Shown here in pieces: positions 10,571 through 21,231 of a stretch of DNA of 64,000 nucleotides. The stretch lies in the NCBI GenBank assembly GCA_949825025.1, contig OX463786.1, positions 22,759,223 to 22,823,222 of the forward strand, in the 5' to 3' direction. How positions within the stretch are numbered: position 1 is the first letter of the stretch; each line of letters begins with the position of its first letter. A program made the position numbers and the translations under genes. The notes beneath the pieces were generated by a model, which saw only the letters and a program-made list of their open reading frames with translations, had not been told where the DNA came from and searched no databases. Source of the stretch: Siphlonurus alternatus (Eukaryota; Arthropoda; Insecta; Ephemeroptera; Siphlonuridae).

Positions 10571-10900
10571 TAACTTACATTGTGACTGTTTGATAAAACA
10601 ATACCTGAAAGGTATCGGTAGACTTTATCAGAAAGTCAAAGAGACTTTTTGAAGCAGACAGTCTCATGTTATTAAATATAGCTGCAGAAAAAGAACATTG
10701 TGATAAAACAATTTCAATTTTTACAAAAAATGATTAAAAAATATTAGAAAATGTTACAATTCTATGATTTATTTTTCGTATTGGCTACCATTCTATCAGC
10801 TGTTTTTTATTGACATCTTCTGAAGTTCGAATCAGCTGATGTACTATCTGAACTATTTTTAAAACTAAGGTTTGAAGTCTAATTCTCATTTCTCACACAG

Positions 10901-11026
10901 GTGTGTCGGATAGAGGCCCACGACGCAGAGGTGCTTTGTCTGGAGTACTCACTACCAGAGTCCGGTCAGCGACTGCTGGCATCCGCCTCCAGGGACAGGC
11001 TTATCCATGTCTTCAATGTAGACCAG
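10901..11026 (+). CDS. WDR62-like exon 8
   Basis: Acceptor TCTCACACAG, 126 bases, donor GTGAGT. It encodes [20 protein letters not shown] and [20 protein letters not shown], ending [15 protein letters not shown] and [11 protein letters not shown] are nearly invariant in the family. No lesion is seen. Confidence 0.9.
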
Positions 11027-11078
11027 GTGAGTCCATTTTACAAGGAAGGAGTCGTAGTAGGATGTTCAGTAGCCAATT

Positions 11079-11250
11079 CTATGGACTCCTGAAGACGAGC
11101 TGGTTCCATATTGGACTGGCTGCTGAATCTTCTATGTCAATTGTTAACATAAATAACAAAGAAAGAGTCATCATAGAAGGTTCAGTAGCCAGTTCAATAT
11201 AGACTCCTGACAACGAGCTGGTTCCATTGGACTGGCTACTGAGGTACATT
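11079..11250. mobile_element. Foldback repeat (GGACTCCTGA family)
   Basis: ATGGACTCCTGAAGACGAGC and TTGGACTGGCTGCTGAA are followed by the inverted and direct repeats GGTTCAGTAGCCAGTTC and GACGAGCTGGTTCCATTGG. The same unit occurs at 34869-35036 and 62522-62690. Confidence 0.55.
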
Positions 11251-11282
11251 GACAACAATCTGACCCCCCGTTTTTCTCGCAG

Positions 11283-11426
11283 GACTACAATTTCCTGCAG
11301 ACGCTCGATGATCACAGCTCTTCGATCACGGCGGTGAAATTCCTCACCCAACACAACCAGCTCGGCATGGCGTCCTGTGGAGCCGACAAGTCAATCATCT
11401 TCAGACAACTGCAGCCCGGAGCTCAG
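11283..11426 (+). CDS. WDR62-like exon 9 (last present)
   Basis: Acceptor TTTCTCGCAG, 144 bases, donor GTGAGC. It encodes [38 protein letters not shown] and [19 protein letters not shown] and SCGADKSI are family signatures. It is intact and phase 0. The continuation expected in the family (next WD40 blades, then the C-terminal region) is not found anywhere downstream, so the fragment stops here. Confidence 0.88.
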
Positions 11427-11522
11427 GTGAGCAGAACTTGCCATGGTTTTACTGACAAAATCTCTGATGATTGAGAATTAATTCCTCTATCAAGTCTCCA
11501 CTAAATACCGGTAGTTAGTTTC

Positions 11523-11693
11523 AATGGGGGATATTCATAAAACACTTTAACCCCCACTTTAGCCTCGATTTTTATCCCTGGTGCTAAAAATGGTGTTAAT
11601 CCATAGGCTAAACAAGTTAAGCAACTGGTTTAGCACCAGGGATAAAAATTAAGGCTGAAGTGGGGGTTAAAGTGCTTTGTGAATGCCCCCCAA
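11523..11693. mobile_element. Palindromic MITE (ACTTTAACCCCCACTT)
   Basis: Left arm CACTTTAACCCCCACTTTAG pairs with the right arm containing GAAGTGGGGGTTAAAGTGCT. The outer bases ATGGGGGATATTCATAAA and TTTGTGAATGCCCCCCA are also inverted. About 170 bases in all, no ORF. Confidence 0.7.
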
Positions 11694-11928
11694 TATTTCT
11701 TTGTGAATGTTGATTTTTATTTTTGAATAACTACAATACTGTACTTAAGAAAAGTTAAAATTTTATGTTCCTTGCCCAAATTTGCTCAGTAAACAATGAA
11801 CAACTTGCATGGAAATTTTTATTGCAGAAATGATGAGTTTATGCTACTTTGATTTTTTCCTAATTGTTTAGAGCCCAGGAACTATTTTTTATATAATTAA
11901 CATATTGAAAGTACAGTAAATCACTTCT

Positions 11929-12291
11929 TTAAGGGTCAGGTAACACGCCCAATGTTAAAAAAAATCCCTCACATGAAAATTATGAAAAAAATTTAAAAAG
12001 TTCTCCTCTACATCTCTTATCAGTAGCTAAAATATCAGGTATACAAATTTGAGCTAGTTTTCAATTTATTAATTTTTAAAGTTGACTTCTTTAACATGGA
12101 AGTTCGATTTCTCTATATACAGCATGTTAAAATAATCAACTTTAAAAATTCATAACTCAAAAACCAGCTCGAATTTGTATACCTGATATTTTTATAGCTA
12201 CTGATAGGGGATGTAAAGGAGAACATTTTAATTTTTTTTTCATAATTTTCATGGGTGGGATTTTTCTTTTCTTGTTTTACTTTCCCCTTAA
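11929..12291. mobile_element. TTAA palindromic MITE, ACACGCCCAATG subtype
   Basis: Starts TTAAGGGTCAGGTAACACGC and ends with CCTTAA after a decayed right arm. The inner arms TGAAAATTATGAAAAAAATT and their complement, with AGTAGCTAAAATATCAGGTA, are shared with 9801-10122, 42754-43093 and 44761-45084. Confidence 0.65.
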
Positions 12292-12462
12292 TAAAATGAT
12301 AGGACTTGAAAAAGGGGTGTGGGTGTAAACCCAACCTAGAAACTTTTTAGCAATGCTTTTTGACCTCTGAATAATTTAGAGTGTCATAATTTGATGCCCT
12401 CTATTCATTTCTGCAATAAAAAACTTGATATTATCAACGTAGTTGTAATATGACCTTCTAAT

Positions 12463-12984
12463 ATGCTAATTATGACCACAATATTCTTTATTCAATAACA
12501 AGTTTTACCTAACAACAAGTTACGTAATAATGAGTTTTTACTGTAGTTACAGAAATGTTCAATTTTAATTATATTTTTGCTGTTTTATGTTAAGAAGGTA
12601 GCGTCTTTTTCTCAAACAGATTTGTGTGCTGCTATTATTAGCAACACCTCATTGTATTCAAGCGCTGAAAGAAAGTTTTTGATGTTGACAGATCGGCCAC
12701 TCCAAGTGCGTGAGCTGATTGCTCGACTGCTGCAAAACGTCTTCTCAGAGCTGGCCGTGCCGGCTCCAAACTGGAAATTCTTTGATCACCACCAGGTGAA
12801 GATGGTGAGTAACTTTCAAATTTTAATTACATTTTACAAGGCAGGAGGAATTTAGATTTTCATTGAAAATAATATGATGATCAAAGCCTAGGCAACAAAA
12901 CTAGCAACTGGAAGGGAAAAAAATGGGTAATATGTTATTAAAAAGGCTATGCTATGTTATAAAAAGATTTTCAAGAGTGTATCA

Positions 12985-13044
<60 letters not shown>

Positions 13045-13125
13045 GGACAGAAAAAAAAACTTTTAGCCCTGTTATATAATTTGCAGTACCTAAAGTTAGG
13101 GTTATATAAACAAGTTTGTACTTTT
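12463..13125 (+). repeat. Duplicate of Nup205 exon and flanking introns
   Basis: About 650 bases are nearly identical to 46864-47505, starting at ATGCTAATTATGACCACAAT and ending after CAAGTTTGTACTTTT. The duplicate includes the exon and both intron flanks, so it is a DNA-level copy, not a retrocopy. An (AC)n/poly-A run at about 12985-13040 has expanded in this copy. It lies after the WDR62 fragment, about 33 kb from the other Nup205 exons. Confidence 0.85.
12692..12804 (+). CDS. Nup205: Nup205-like exon, orphan intact copy
   Basis: Acceptor GTTGACAG, 113 bases, donor GTGAGT. It encodes (D)RPLQVRELIARLLQNVF then SELAVPAPNWKFFDHHQVKM, matching the segment of nucleoporin Nup205 that precedes a VLKECEF-type helix. 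The reading frame is open and phase-compatible with the Nup205 exons at 46478-46678 and 48083-48408. The equivalent exon inside that series (47100-47214) carries a 2-base insertion, so the orphan is the healthy copy. Confidence 0.82.
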
Positions 13126-14039
13126 TTCATTGGTGCAATATAAAAATTTCAATAATTAGATGACCAATATACATACAACATTGTATCATTATTGATAATC
13201 AATCATTGTATAAGCACTAATTTTCAATATAGAGCCAATATAGATAGAACATTGAAATATATGATCAATGTTCTGCCAATGGTACAATGTTCAGCCAATA
13301 TTGTGCCAATGAATTTGTGCTACCTGGGCAGTATTGCAAATAAATATCAAATTTGAGATAAAATAAAAAGCAACATTCTCGCTAATGTTGAACAAAAACT
13401 CTGCTTTGGTAGGGGCCCCTCGTGCAGCAGAACAGCTGTTTTGAGTTCTCTACTTGACGTCACCTTGGTTGCTTTTGGCCAAAATGCGCAGATCAGTCCA
13501 AATTCGTAGGGCTGATGGACGTATCTATTATAGTTTTATCATGGTTTACAGCATAAATAACTTATAGCGAGTTGTATCTTCTAATGAAATATATACAGTA
13601 TATAATTATATGGAGCATCAGAAGCTGCTACAAAATTTGCCATTTTTCCATAATGTTTCTTGGAATGTGCCAAAGGTTCACTTTTCTCCCATTTCTTATA
13701 CCCCCATGCCAATGTAGCATTGCCTTGTGCTATAGGGTTAAGCTCTTACGAACTTGAATAATCCAGTGTCAGCAGATAATGAATCCTAACTCGGATTTAA
13801 AATAAGGGGAAGATTTGACAGTGCCCCTCACAAAAGCCATCAATTAATAAAAAGTACCATTGTTAGGCAGTCGCTCACAGTTAGTAATAAAATTAGATCA
13901 ACTGAATGATAAAATCAAAACCACGCCCTACTTGAAATTTTCCATTTCATATTGTCATCTGAAATGACTACAAAAACATGAGATTGGCTAGGTATCTTGA
14001 TGTATACCGGTGATGCTTCAAAATCTGTTTGTTTGTTTT
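13126..14039. other. No gene seen
   Basis: AT-rich with scattered weak repeats. A short GC-richer part near 13410-13490 has no open frame that I can relate to a protein. Confidence 0.4.
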
Positions 14040-14290
14040 TTATGTGAATTTTGGAAATTCTTTAATATTTAATCTCCCTGAATCCAATTACATGCTCTCA
14101 TGTTTTCAGCGTGATCGAGTTTAAATTATTTGTCTTTGTATCGAGTTTATCGTTTTTACTCATTTGAAGTTTATAGCTGCAAATTCCGGGTTTTTTGTTT
14201 GTGTTGTGACCTTGAAAATTACTTCATATTTGCACTCCCCGGGTCAAGTTACATTACCTCAGATGTTTTTAGCATGATAAGGATTATCAT
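14040..14290 (+). repeat. Diverged units of the 157-bp satellite
   Basis: Phrases such as GAAGTTTATAGCTGCAAATT, CCGGGTTTTTTGTTTG and CATGTTTTCAGCGTGATCG match the satellite at 52950-54484 with many changes. The left edge of the large duplication (14222 here, 54705 in the other copy) falls inside these units. Confidence 0.65.
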
Positions 14291-14767
14291 GCTTTCAGTG
14301 TAGTAGGAACTAAAACATGTCTGAAAAATTCCAAAATCTTTCACTTTAAAAATACCATTGTACCTTTTTTCGAGCGTTATTGACTGAAGACCAAATTTTT
14401 TAGAAAAAAATTTACATGTTTTCGAGATCCAATTTTCCAGCCTTTAATCATCAAGTCCTAAATAATACTTTCTGAATGCCCCATTGTATATGAGCTAAAG
14501 TCGTTGAAAACAACATCAGACTATCAAAACTGAATCAACTGTTTATTGCTAGGCAAAACTAACGCTCGCCAATAACTTTAAAATATTCAAGTTGCAGCTT
14601 TCACCGAGTTTTTGGCAGTTTTAATTTGTTTTAAAGGACCCATCCGGGCTTTCAATGACCTATTTTTGATCTACACTAATCAGGAAACTCAATAAAAACA
14701 TTAAAAATTTGCATGTGCGCACGTTTTACGCAACCGAGAAAGAAAATAGGCTTTGGACATCGCTTTG

Positions 14768-14967
14768 GTCCATTGAGAAAAAGTAGAGGTGTCCGTCCTG
14801 ACTGAGGTTTTCCACGGTTCCCTAAGTCTCACCTCAGCGAATGCTGGGACGCGTAAGCATGCAGGCCGTGGCCACTATCCGTTCCCTACCTTATCCCTAC
14901 CCAGTACCCCGCCGCGAGCTGTAAGCTCTTAGGGGTGTATCCTTGTAAAAAAAAAAAAAAAAAAAAA
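14768..14967 (+). mobile_element. SINE-like repeat, family 2
   Basis: Runs from TCCATTGAGAAAAAGTAGAG through GTGTCCGTCCTGACTGAGG and TACCCAGTACCCCGCCGCGA to an A-run of about 20 at 14947-14967. Copies lie at 52738-52948 (reverse) and 55252-55452. Its middle resembles the body of the 5S-headed SINE (TCCTG-CTGAGGTTT-CCACG, then GGCCGTGGCC). Confidence 0.7.
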
Positions 14968-15574
14968 TTTGTTAACTTGTACGTACTAGTAGTTAACAGG
15001 GTCATGCTGAGCCGTTCGAATGTATAGTGGTGGGGATGTTCACTACTACGTCACAGGGCTCACAACCAATCAGCTGCTGCTATTTTCACTACTTCTTCCC
15101 CTCCTCTTGTGCTATGGTTGAACTGGCGTTATTGCTGCGTTAATGTAAATATTTTTTTTAATTTTTTCATGGTGAGATAATTAAAAGATATGATGATTTT
15201 AGTTACAATCAATATAATTCCCCTTTTATTAAGAACGGTTTGAATGAGATCCGGCTGCTGCCTTTAATGTTAATTGCGAACAGTGTATTTATTAAATGTC
15301 AATTAGGCAATGCTGTATGAACCTTCGATTGATTGATTGCAAACCTCAAGTTCAGCAAGTTAGAAATGTTAAAGGTGCAAGATGGTAATTTTGTCTAATT
15401 AAATACACCGTGCTAGGGAAATGTTTTCTAATATAATTATTGTGTGCATGTCTATGCCTTTAAATTAATATTTATTATTTTTCTATTATGGTTTTAAAGA
15501 CCACCGCCGATAAGAAGTAGGCCAATTTATTATGTGCGTGTGTCACTGTTGCGTTTTGTTGCTTTTGTTTGTGG

Positions 15575-15613
<39 letters not shown>

Positions 15614-15732
15614 ATTATTAGAACTTTAAAGTAATTTCAGTAGTCAATTTGAGATGTCGGAAATCATTCTCTTTGAATTCAAACAAAACTTGTAGGGGAC
15701 TCGCCATCAGTATGTATATTATAATATAGCAT

Positions 15733-16000
15733 GGTAGAACCATCATATGGTCAGCACTGTCACTTTGACATGGCAGGTAAGAAAGCAATGCACCGTTTGG
15801 GTTATGTATTCATATTTTTCTTATTATGTATTATTTTTTTTTTTTTTTTATCTTAAGCTTTCATCTCTTGTTTTGTTGTTTGTTTTTGTTTTTGTTTTCT
15901 CATGTCTTTCCCCCCCATTCTTTTGTATTACTTATCCCAATAAACAAATATTATTATTATTATGTCAAAGTGACAGCGCTAACCATATGATTATTCTACT
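15733..16000. mobile_element. MITE (ACCATCATATGGTCAGC TIRs)
   Basis: Left end GTAGAACCATCATATGGTCA pairs with right end GACCATATGATTATTCTAC-like sequence at about 15977-15999 (AACCATATGATTATTCTACT), and GTCACTTTGACAT pairs with ATGTCAAAGTGAC. The interior is T-rich and not related to the other members of the family at 34468-34577. Confidence 0.7.
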
Positions 16001-16594
16001 ATATTCAATCTTAGTCTTCTGGAGCCTTCTGGTCGAAAATTAGAAACTGAGCTGTTCTGAGAAAACCGACATCTTGAAGTTGCTTGATTGAGTTAGATTT
16101 AGAACACTTCAATTTTTAAGATTTCATTTTATTTCTTCTAAAGGAAATCTCATGACTCCGAGCTTCCGAAGTAACAGGTTAATCATAAAATATGAATTAA
16201 TTTCAATGTCGAGCCTTATTGGGAACAGATTGCATGTTACAGCACGAATAATTGCAATTTTTAGGATACTTATTTTGACTCAGCTTTAAAAATAAATATA
16301 AAATTTGTGTTAACACTCTTAAAATAAATCTTAAACTTCTTTAATCATATTTGCTAAGGAATTAACTATAATATGTATATATATATTAATTGTTAGTGAG
16401 AATTTTCTTTGAAAAATATATTTTTTGTTCTTAATATTTCATTCAGGAAAAATAATTATAATGAAATATAAATATTATATTCTTTAAAGCTTTAAAATTG
16501 ATTAAAGAGGAATCAACTAGCTGGCTCCGATCATTTTTATTTCAACATGCATTATATTACGTAATTATGGTTTTCAAGTTTTTTCCCCCTTTAT

Positions 16595-16972
16595 TTAAGG
16601 TAGAGATAACGCCAAACAGCTGTTTGACGTAATCCCCTTTGATTAACATGTAAACCTTAGCAAATTGACACAAATTCTGAAATTTTTTTGAGAGGCAGAT
16701 ATTAGTGCCTAAAAGTCATAGAAAAAGTTTCAAAAAAATTTAACGAGCCAATTTTTTTAAATTAATTTTTTAGTTTGGCTCTCCATGGAAAAGCCCCATG
16801 CTGAAAATTAAAAAAAATCGGCTCGTTAAATGTTATGAAACTTTTTCTATGGCTTTTAGGCACTAATATCTGCCTGTAAAAAAATTTCAGAATTTTCGTC
16901 AATTTGCTAAGGTTTACATGATAATCAAAGGGGATTACGTCAAACAGCTGTTCGACGTTATCTCTACCTTAA
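16595..16972. mobile_element. TTAA palindromic MITE, AACAGCTGTT subtype
   Basis: TTAA at both ends. The outer arms TTAAGGTAGAGATAACGCCA and CGACGTTATCTCTACCTTAA are inverted and lead into AACAGCTGTT, which is itself a palindrome. The arms continue about 180 bases each. Equal copies: 57077-57454 (same block), 19718-20123, 60195-60597 and 44223-44615. TTAA ends suggest a piggyBac-like mobiliser, which is an inference. Confidence 0.8.
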
Positions 16973-16973
16973 G

Positions 16974-17207
16974 CTATAATAGGATAGAATATATTTTTGC
17001 TTTATTGTGGTAAGGTTTAGGCGAACCTATTCTTACACCTAACTGATAGACATGTAAGTAGGCCGCATTCTCGCATGTTTTTCTTTCAGGTAATTTCTTG
17101 ACTGGGGTCTCGCACTCGTCTAGCTGATTGGCATGTGGTTTGTATTTTTCAACGAGGAAAACTTGCTTGACCCTTCCTTCCAAGGATAGAGCCACCACTT
17201 GAAGCAC
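16974..17207 (-). other. Possible coding fragment, unrecognised
   Basis: The minus strand is open for 77 codons with amino acid use unlike the surrounding AT-rich noise (LEGRVKQVFLVEKYKP, ECETPVKKLPERKTCENA). It ends beside an AATAAA at about 17001. The same frame is present in the second block copy at 57456-57689. I do not recognise the protein. It could be an exon of a captured gene or a chance frame. Confidence 0.25.
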
Positions 17208-17523
17208 AATTCTTGCATAATTTTAAAGAAATTAAATTAAAGTATACAAAAAAAGTTCTTGTTGTCTCTTCCAGACTTTGTTTTTAAGAAAAATTAATAA
17301 TAAATAATAAAATTAATACATAAACTATAGTAAATAATAATTAAAAAAGTAAAATGAAAATAAAATATAATTAAATAAAATGTAGAATAGTAAAAAATAT
17401 AAATTTGTAGTGTCATAATTGGTAAAAAAAAAAAAAAAATAATAATAATAATATTAATAACAACTGACCCCGTGGTCATTAAAAACATTTTTTTCCCGTT
17501 GAATTATTTTGTAATAATAAATT

Positions 17524-17524
<1 letters not shown>

Positions 17525-17561
<37 letters not shown>

Positions 17562-17880
17562 GTAAATTAAAAAGTTGTGCTCCAAACGGCTGTATCGCTG
17601 TATTGAAGGTAGAGTTTTGCTAATTGAAAAATCCTGCATGCCTCTCATGTTAGCGAGTGCGAGAGCCCCCCGAATGAAAAGTACATGGCAATTTTTGCCA
17701 TGTATTTTTTGTTCGGGGTGGTTTTCAATTTTAAAATTAAAAAATTCCCCCTGTCTCGTGTTCCTCTTCCACTGCCCCCCGGTTGGTGGAAAAGTCGTGC
17801 TGGAGGTAGGTTTTGAACCTGGAGCCTCTTGCATGCGAGGCGGGCATACTTGCACTAGGCCACACTGGCTTATCTATAGT
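17525..17880 (-). mobile_element. tRNA-derived SINE
   Basis: On the minus strand a pol III promoter is visible: A box-like TGGCCTAGTGC (17862-17852) and B box GGTTCAAAACC (17819-17809), about 33 bases apart. The head reads like a tRNA (GCCCGCCTCGCATGCAAGAG). A body follows and the element ends in an (ATT)n tail at 17525-17557. The second copy lies at 58010-58360, and the head of a third at 37336-37521. Confidence 0.8.
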
Positions 17881-19424
17881 TGGACGTTTAGTTCAAGTAT
17901 AAAAGTTTTGACGGGAGAAGGTGAGTCACGGCGATAAGACGATCGCCGGAAATCCTTCACCAACTTTTGTGTGACCTCGGTTGTCACGTAAGCTGGCCGC
18001 TTTGACCGCAAATACAAGTCGAATAATAAAACGGGAATATTTCAATAATGTAAACAAATGTTGTTGTAATACGAGTATTACGGTGTATTGTGTTACAACT
18101 ATATTGTTTCAGTTGTTAAAATTTAGATAATTTAGAAGCATGGCAAGCAACAAGAAAAAAAAAGTTAATTGATAACAAATAATCTCTATATTTTACCAGG
18201 TTGAAACGTGAAAGTTATTGTGCCATTGATTTAATTGCGACAGATTATAATTACCTAATTTACATGCAGCTTTGGAAAGAAAAACTTTAAATTAAAATAG
18301 AATTCTTAATTAGCAACATGCATGTAAGATATAAAAAAATATTATAAATGTAAATTTGCAGTACCAGTTATTTTTTTACATTTTTTTACTACATTTTTAA
18401 TTTTATGAATATTTTTATTCATAATTTATAAATATATTATTAATAATAGCGGCTGATGCTGATTAATATATATTTTTTTTATTTTTTTTTAATAATTATA
18501 ATGTAAATTCTCCACATGGTTTATTACGAATTATTTTGCATGCAGCAATGCTATATATTTGCATGGTTTATTGCGAATTATTTTGCATGCAGCAATGTTA
18601 TATAATTGCATAACATTAATACCATAATTAATGCTTTATGATGATTGTGATCGAAGCCAAACTGACATAAAAAGTCACAACTTTACGAGACTGTATATAT
18701 TATATAGCTTACAATTAATTAAATAGCTTATAAAATTTAATAATAATGTTGACTACACTGCATATAGAAATTGTCACAGTATCGTTTTTATCACGTTAGA
18801 TACATAATGATTTGACACGGTTAGCCGGCTCAGCGCAGAGCGAAGCGTCTTCTCCGATGTTCTGACGCCGCCGCTCTGCCGCAAAAACGCATCGGCCGCA
18901 CACCGCGCGGGTAGGAGTAGATCGCGCGGTAGATCGCGCGGAGATCGGGATTATATAATAATAGTGATCAATACATACTGCAGTATAATTTTACATGGTG
19001 CAATGTGATACATAAAAAAAATATGAAGAAGTACGCGGCATAGTAAATATAATTAATACATTAAACTATACAGGATGCACTGTTTTCACTTTAAGTGAGT
19101 ATATAATGTAATATGTTATTACACTCGCCTGCACTATCGAGTTGCACACTTGACTAAATTGCAAGTGATGAGACTGTCAGTTCGAAATTTATTTTAAGTC
19201 GGTAGTGTATTGCTAATGCGAGAATTAAATTGTTTTTTTATTTGGTTTCAACCATTGTATTCTTTGAACCAATATTGTATGCTCTGCAATTGCAACCTTT
19301 ATCATGTAGTGTATTCTAGCTCTGTTTTGACTAAATATGATTATTAAAATATTAATATTATTAGAGTCGTAATGTAAGGTTTGTGATTTGTCTTTCGTTT
19401 TGTGATGTTATTAATTCTCATTGT
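17881..19424. other. AT-rich filler of the block, no gene
   Basis: No exon or RNA gene is seen. It holds a direct repeat of about 60 bases (TTATTGCGAATTATTTTGCA and variant, near 18520-18600) and a GC-rich patch at 18845-18945 with GATCGCGCG repeats. The same sequence occurs at 58361-59900 and, diverged, at 37522-38748. Confidence 0.5.
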
Positions 19425-19490
19425 GGGAGGTGTGGCGCAGTGCGCTTAAACGGGTCTCGTCAGATCACTGTACCTGTACCATGCGCATTG
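19425..19490 (+). mobile_element. 5S-SINE head remnant
   Basis: GTGGGAGGTGTGGCGCAGTG followed by GGTCTCGTCAGATCACTG matches the first 50 bases of the 5S-headed SINE at 32181. The rest is absent. The same remnant is at about 59900-59965. Confidence 0.65.
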
Positions 19491-19717
19491 TCATTTTTGT
19501 CGGGACCGCGATCTCCATAAAACAATATTGAATTTTACCTATATAACAACAAATAAGTTGCATAATGAGTGTTTAATAATGTAATCAATGTATTTAATGT
19601 GTGTTTTATTTTCAATTGAAGTAATTTCATCTGTATGAAATGTTGTATTACAAATTTGAGTAGAGGACGTTGGGTTATTATTTGTCATTTTCTTAATAAT
19701 TTTTTATACTACAGTAT

Positions 19718-20123
19718 TTAAGGTAGAGATAACGCCGAACAGCTGTTCGACGTACTTCCCTTTGATTAACATGTAGACCTTGGCAAATTAAAAAAAAAAA
19801 AAATGCTGAAATTTTTTTGAGAGGCAGATATTAGTGCTTAAACGCCATTGAAAAAAATTCAAAACGATTTAACGAGCCGATTTTTTTAATTTTTTTTTTT
19901 TAATTTTCAGCATAGGGCTTTCCCATGGAGAGCCAAACTAAAAAATTATTTTAAAAAAATCGGCTCGTTAAATGTTTTTGAAACTTTTGCTATGGCTTTT
20001 TTTTATTAGGCACTAATATCTGCCTCTCAAAAAAATTTCAGAATTTTTGTCAATTTGCTAAGGTTTACATGTTAATCAAAGGGGATTACGTCGAACAGCT
20101 GTTCAACGTTATCTCTACCTTAA
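19718..20123. mobile_element. TTAA palindromic MITE, AACAGCTGTT subtype
   Basis: TTAA borders with arms TTAAGGTAGAGATAACGCCG and AACGTTATCTCTACCTTAA. The interior is the same as 16595-16972 but with extra A/T runs. It lies about 2.7 kb from that copy in the same block. Confidence 0.8.
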
Positions 20124-20317
20124 ATTGTTTTGAAATTTTTTTCTATGGCTTTTAGGTGCACTTATATCTGCCTCTAAAAAAAATAAGAATTATTGCTGCA
20201 ATTGCTGCTGCTAGTGGCGTACGTTGGGCTGCCTACCCACCAGGGGTAGTGTAATAGTGTTGTATTCAGTTGTATTATAATTGTGTTGTATAATAGATAG
20301 CAAGCATTAAGGATTAT

Positions 20318-20440
20318 TAGGCCTGTTCGTAAACCCTGCTCGGTGTACACTTTCTGCACCCAATCGACCTTATGTACATGGGATATAAGGTCGATTGGGT
20401 GTAGAAAGTGTACACCGAGCAGGGTTCACGAACAGGCCTA
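20318..20440. repeat. Near-perfect 123-bp hairpin
   Basis: TAGGCCTGTTCGTAAACCCT at the left is mirrored by AGGGTTCACGAACAGGCCTA at the right. The arms run about 56 bases with only a few mismatches (CTCGGTGTACACTTTCT pairs with AGAAAGTGTACACCGAG) and the loop is about 6-10 bases around TGTACATGGG. The second block copy at 60792-60914 has TTTACG where this has TTCACG, which restores one pairing. Confidence 0.9.
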
Positions 20441-20682
20441 TATTGTCACTATTGTAATTATTTTTGGTGGCAAAAAATATAAAATTTAGATGAAATCATA
20501 AATAACAAAATGACTTCACTCTCTCATTAAAAAAATATTATTATTTGGTCCAGTTTTTTAGATTTTTTTTTTTTTTTTTTTAGTTGAAAATCATGCTGAT
20601 TTGATTTAACTAATGGCCGCTATATTTCCAATGATATTCTCACCATAATAGTTTTATCTAAAAAACTATATCAATTTTTGCT

Positions 20683-20717
<35 letters not shown>

Positions 20718-21048
20718 CATTAATATTTATAATAAAATTAAGAAAGGTTTATATTATATAGGCGCATATTTTCTTTTTCATTTTCTTTTTAATATTTTTC
20801 AACGGTTGGTGTTGTTCCGACGACATTCATCCTTCCAATCACCATCAAAATTTTTGCAAACAGATGAGAAATTACCCCATCTTTTGTCTATTAAAATTGC
20901 AGACATTAATTGATCGCGTCACATGAGAAAATGGAAATTATAAAAAAGAAAAGAAAAATTATTTAGGTGCCTTAATTTTCTAAAATCGATAATCGCCTTG
21001 ATATTGTTCGATATAGTACAGTTACTTTCCCTGCCTCGAATAATCGCA

Positions 21049-21057
21049 CGTCCCTGC
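21049..21057. repeat. 9-bp target duplication, left
   Basis: CGTCCCTGC directly precedes the 12.8-kb insertion and is repeated perfectly at 33879-33887. The uninterrupted copy B has a single CGTCCCTGC at 61532-61540. Confidence 0.85.
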
Positions 21058-21231
21058 GGGAAAGTGGCGTAGCGTCGAAATTCCGTAGCGTCGAAAAATA
21101 AATATCGATAGTAATAGTGGGCGATAGTGGGGAGGCAAATCCAAACTAAGAAATGGTTCCAAACTTTCAATATAGGTGGATCTACTTTACTTTTAACAAA
21201 TATCTGCTTCAGCAACTTGAAGATGGCGTTG

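Larger units (their letters stand above)
3120..11426 (+). pseudogene. WDR62/MAPKBP1 fragment, nine exons, damaged
   Basis: Nine exons encode part of the WD40 propeller region of WDR62/MAPKBP1, a scaffold protein that in animals binds JNK-pathway kinases and acts at spindle poles. Motifs recognised from the family are [60 protein letters not shown] and SCGADKSI. Exon phases agree throughout. The start of the protein (before TVVLL) and everything after the FRQLQPG segment are absent, including the later WD40 repeats and the C-terminal half. Lesions: in-frame TGA at 3328-3330, no exon for the blade between 3793 and 4527, and GA in place of GT at the exon 5 donor. The introns are filled with repeats. 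I infer a pseudogene or partial duplicate. A low-quality assembly of a real gene is the alternative, though it would not easily explain the missing exon and truncated ends. Confidence 0.65.
14222..21057 (+). repeat. Large duplicated block, copy A left part
   Basis: Nearly identical, base for base, to 54705-61540 over about 6.8 kb. Differences are mainly homopolymer or (TA)n lengths plus a few substitutions, and one dense patch near 17790-17900. The block holds SINEs, MITEs and AT-rich filler but no recognised gene. It stops at the CGTCCCTGC where the 12.8-kb insertion begins. Confidence 0.93.

Noticed and set aside
17809..17862. Genuine tRNA gene
   Set aside because: A and B boxes are present, but no cloverleaf with a 7-bp acceptor stem could be closed, and the element has a SINE body and tail.
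17575..17937. 120-codon frames on the plus strand at 17575 and 58053
   Set aside because: They run antisense through the tRNA-derived SINE; the conserved look comes from repeat identity.
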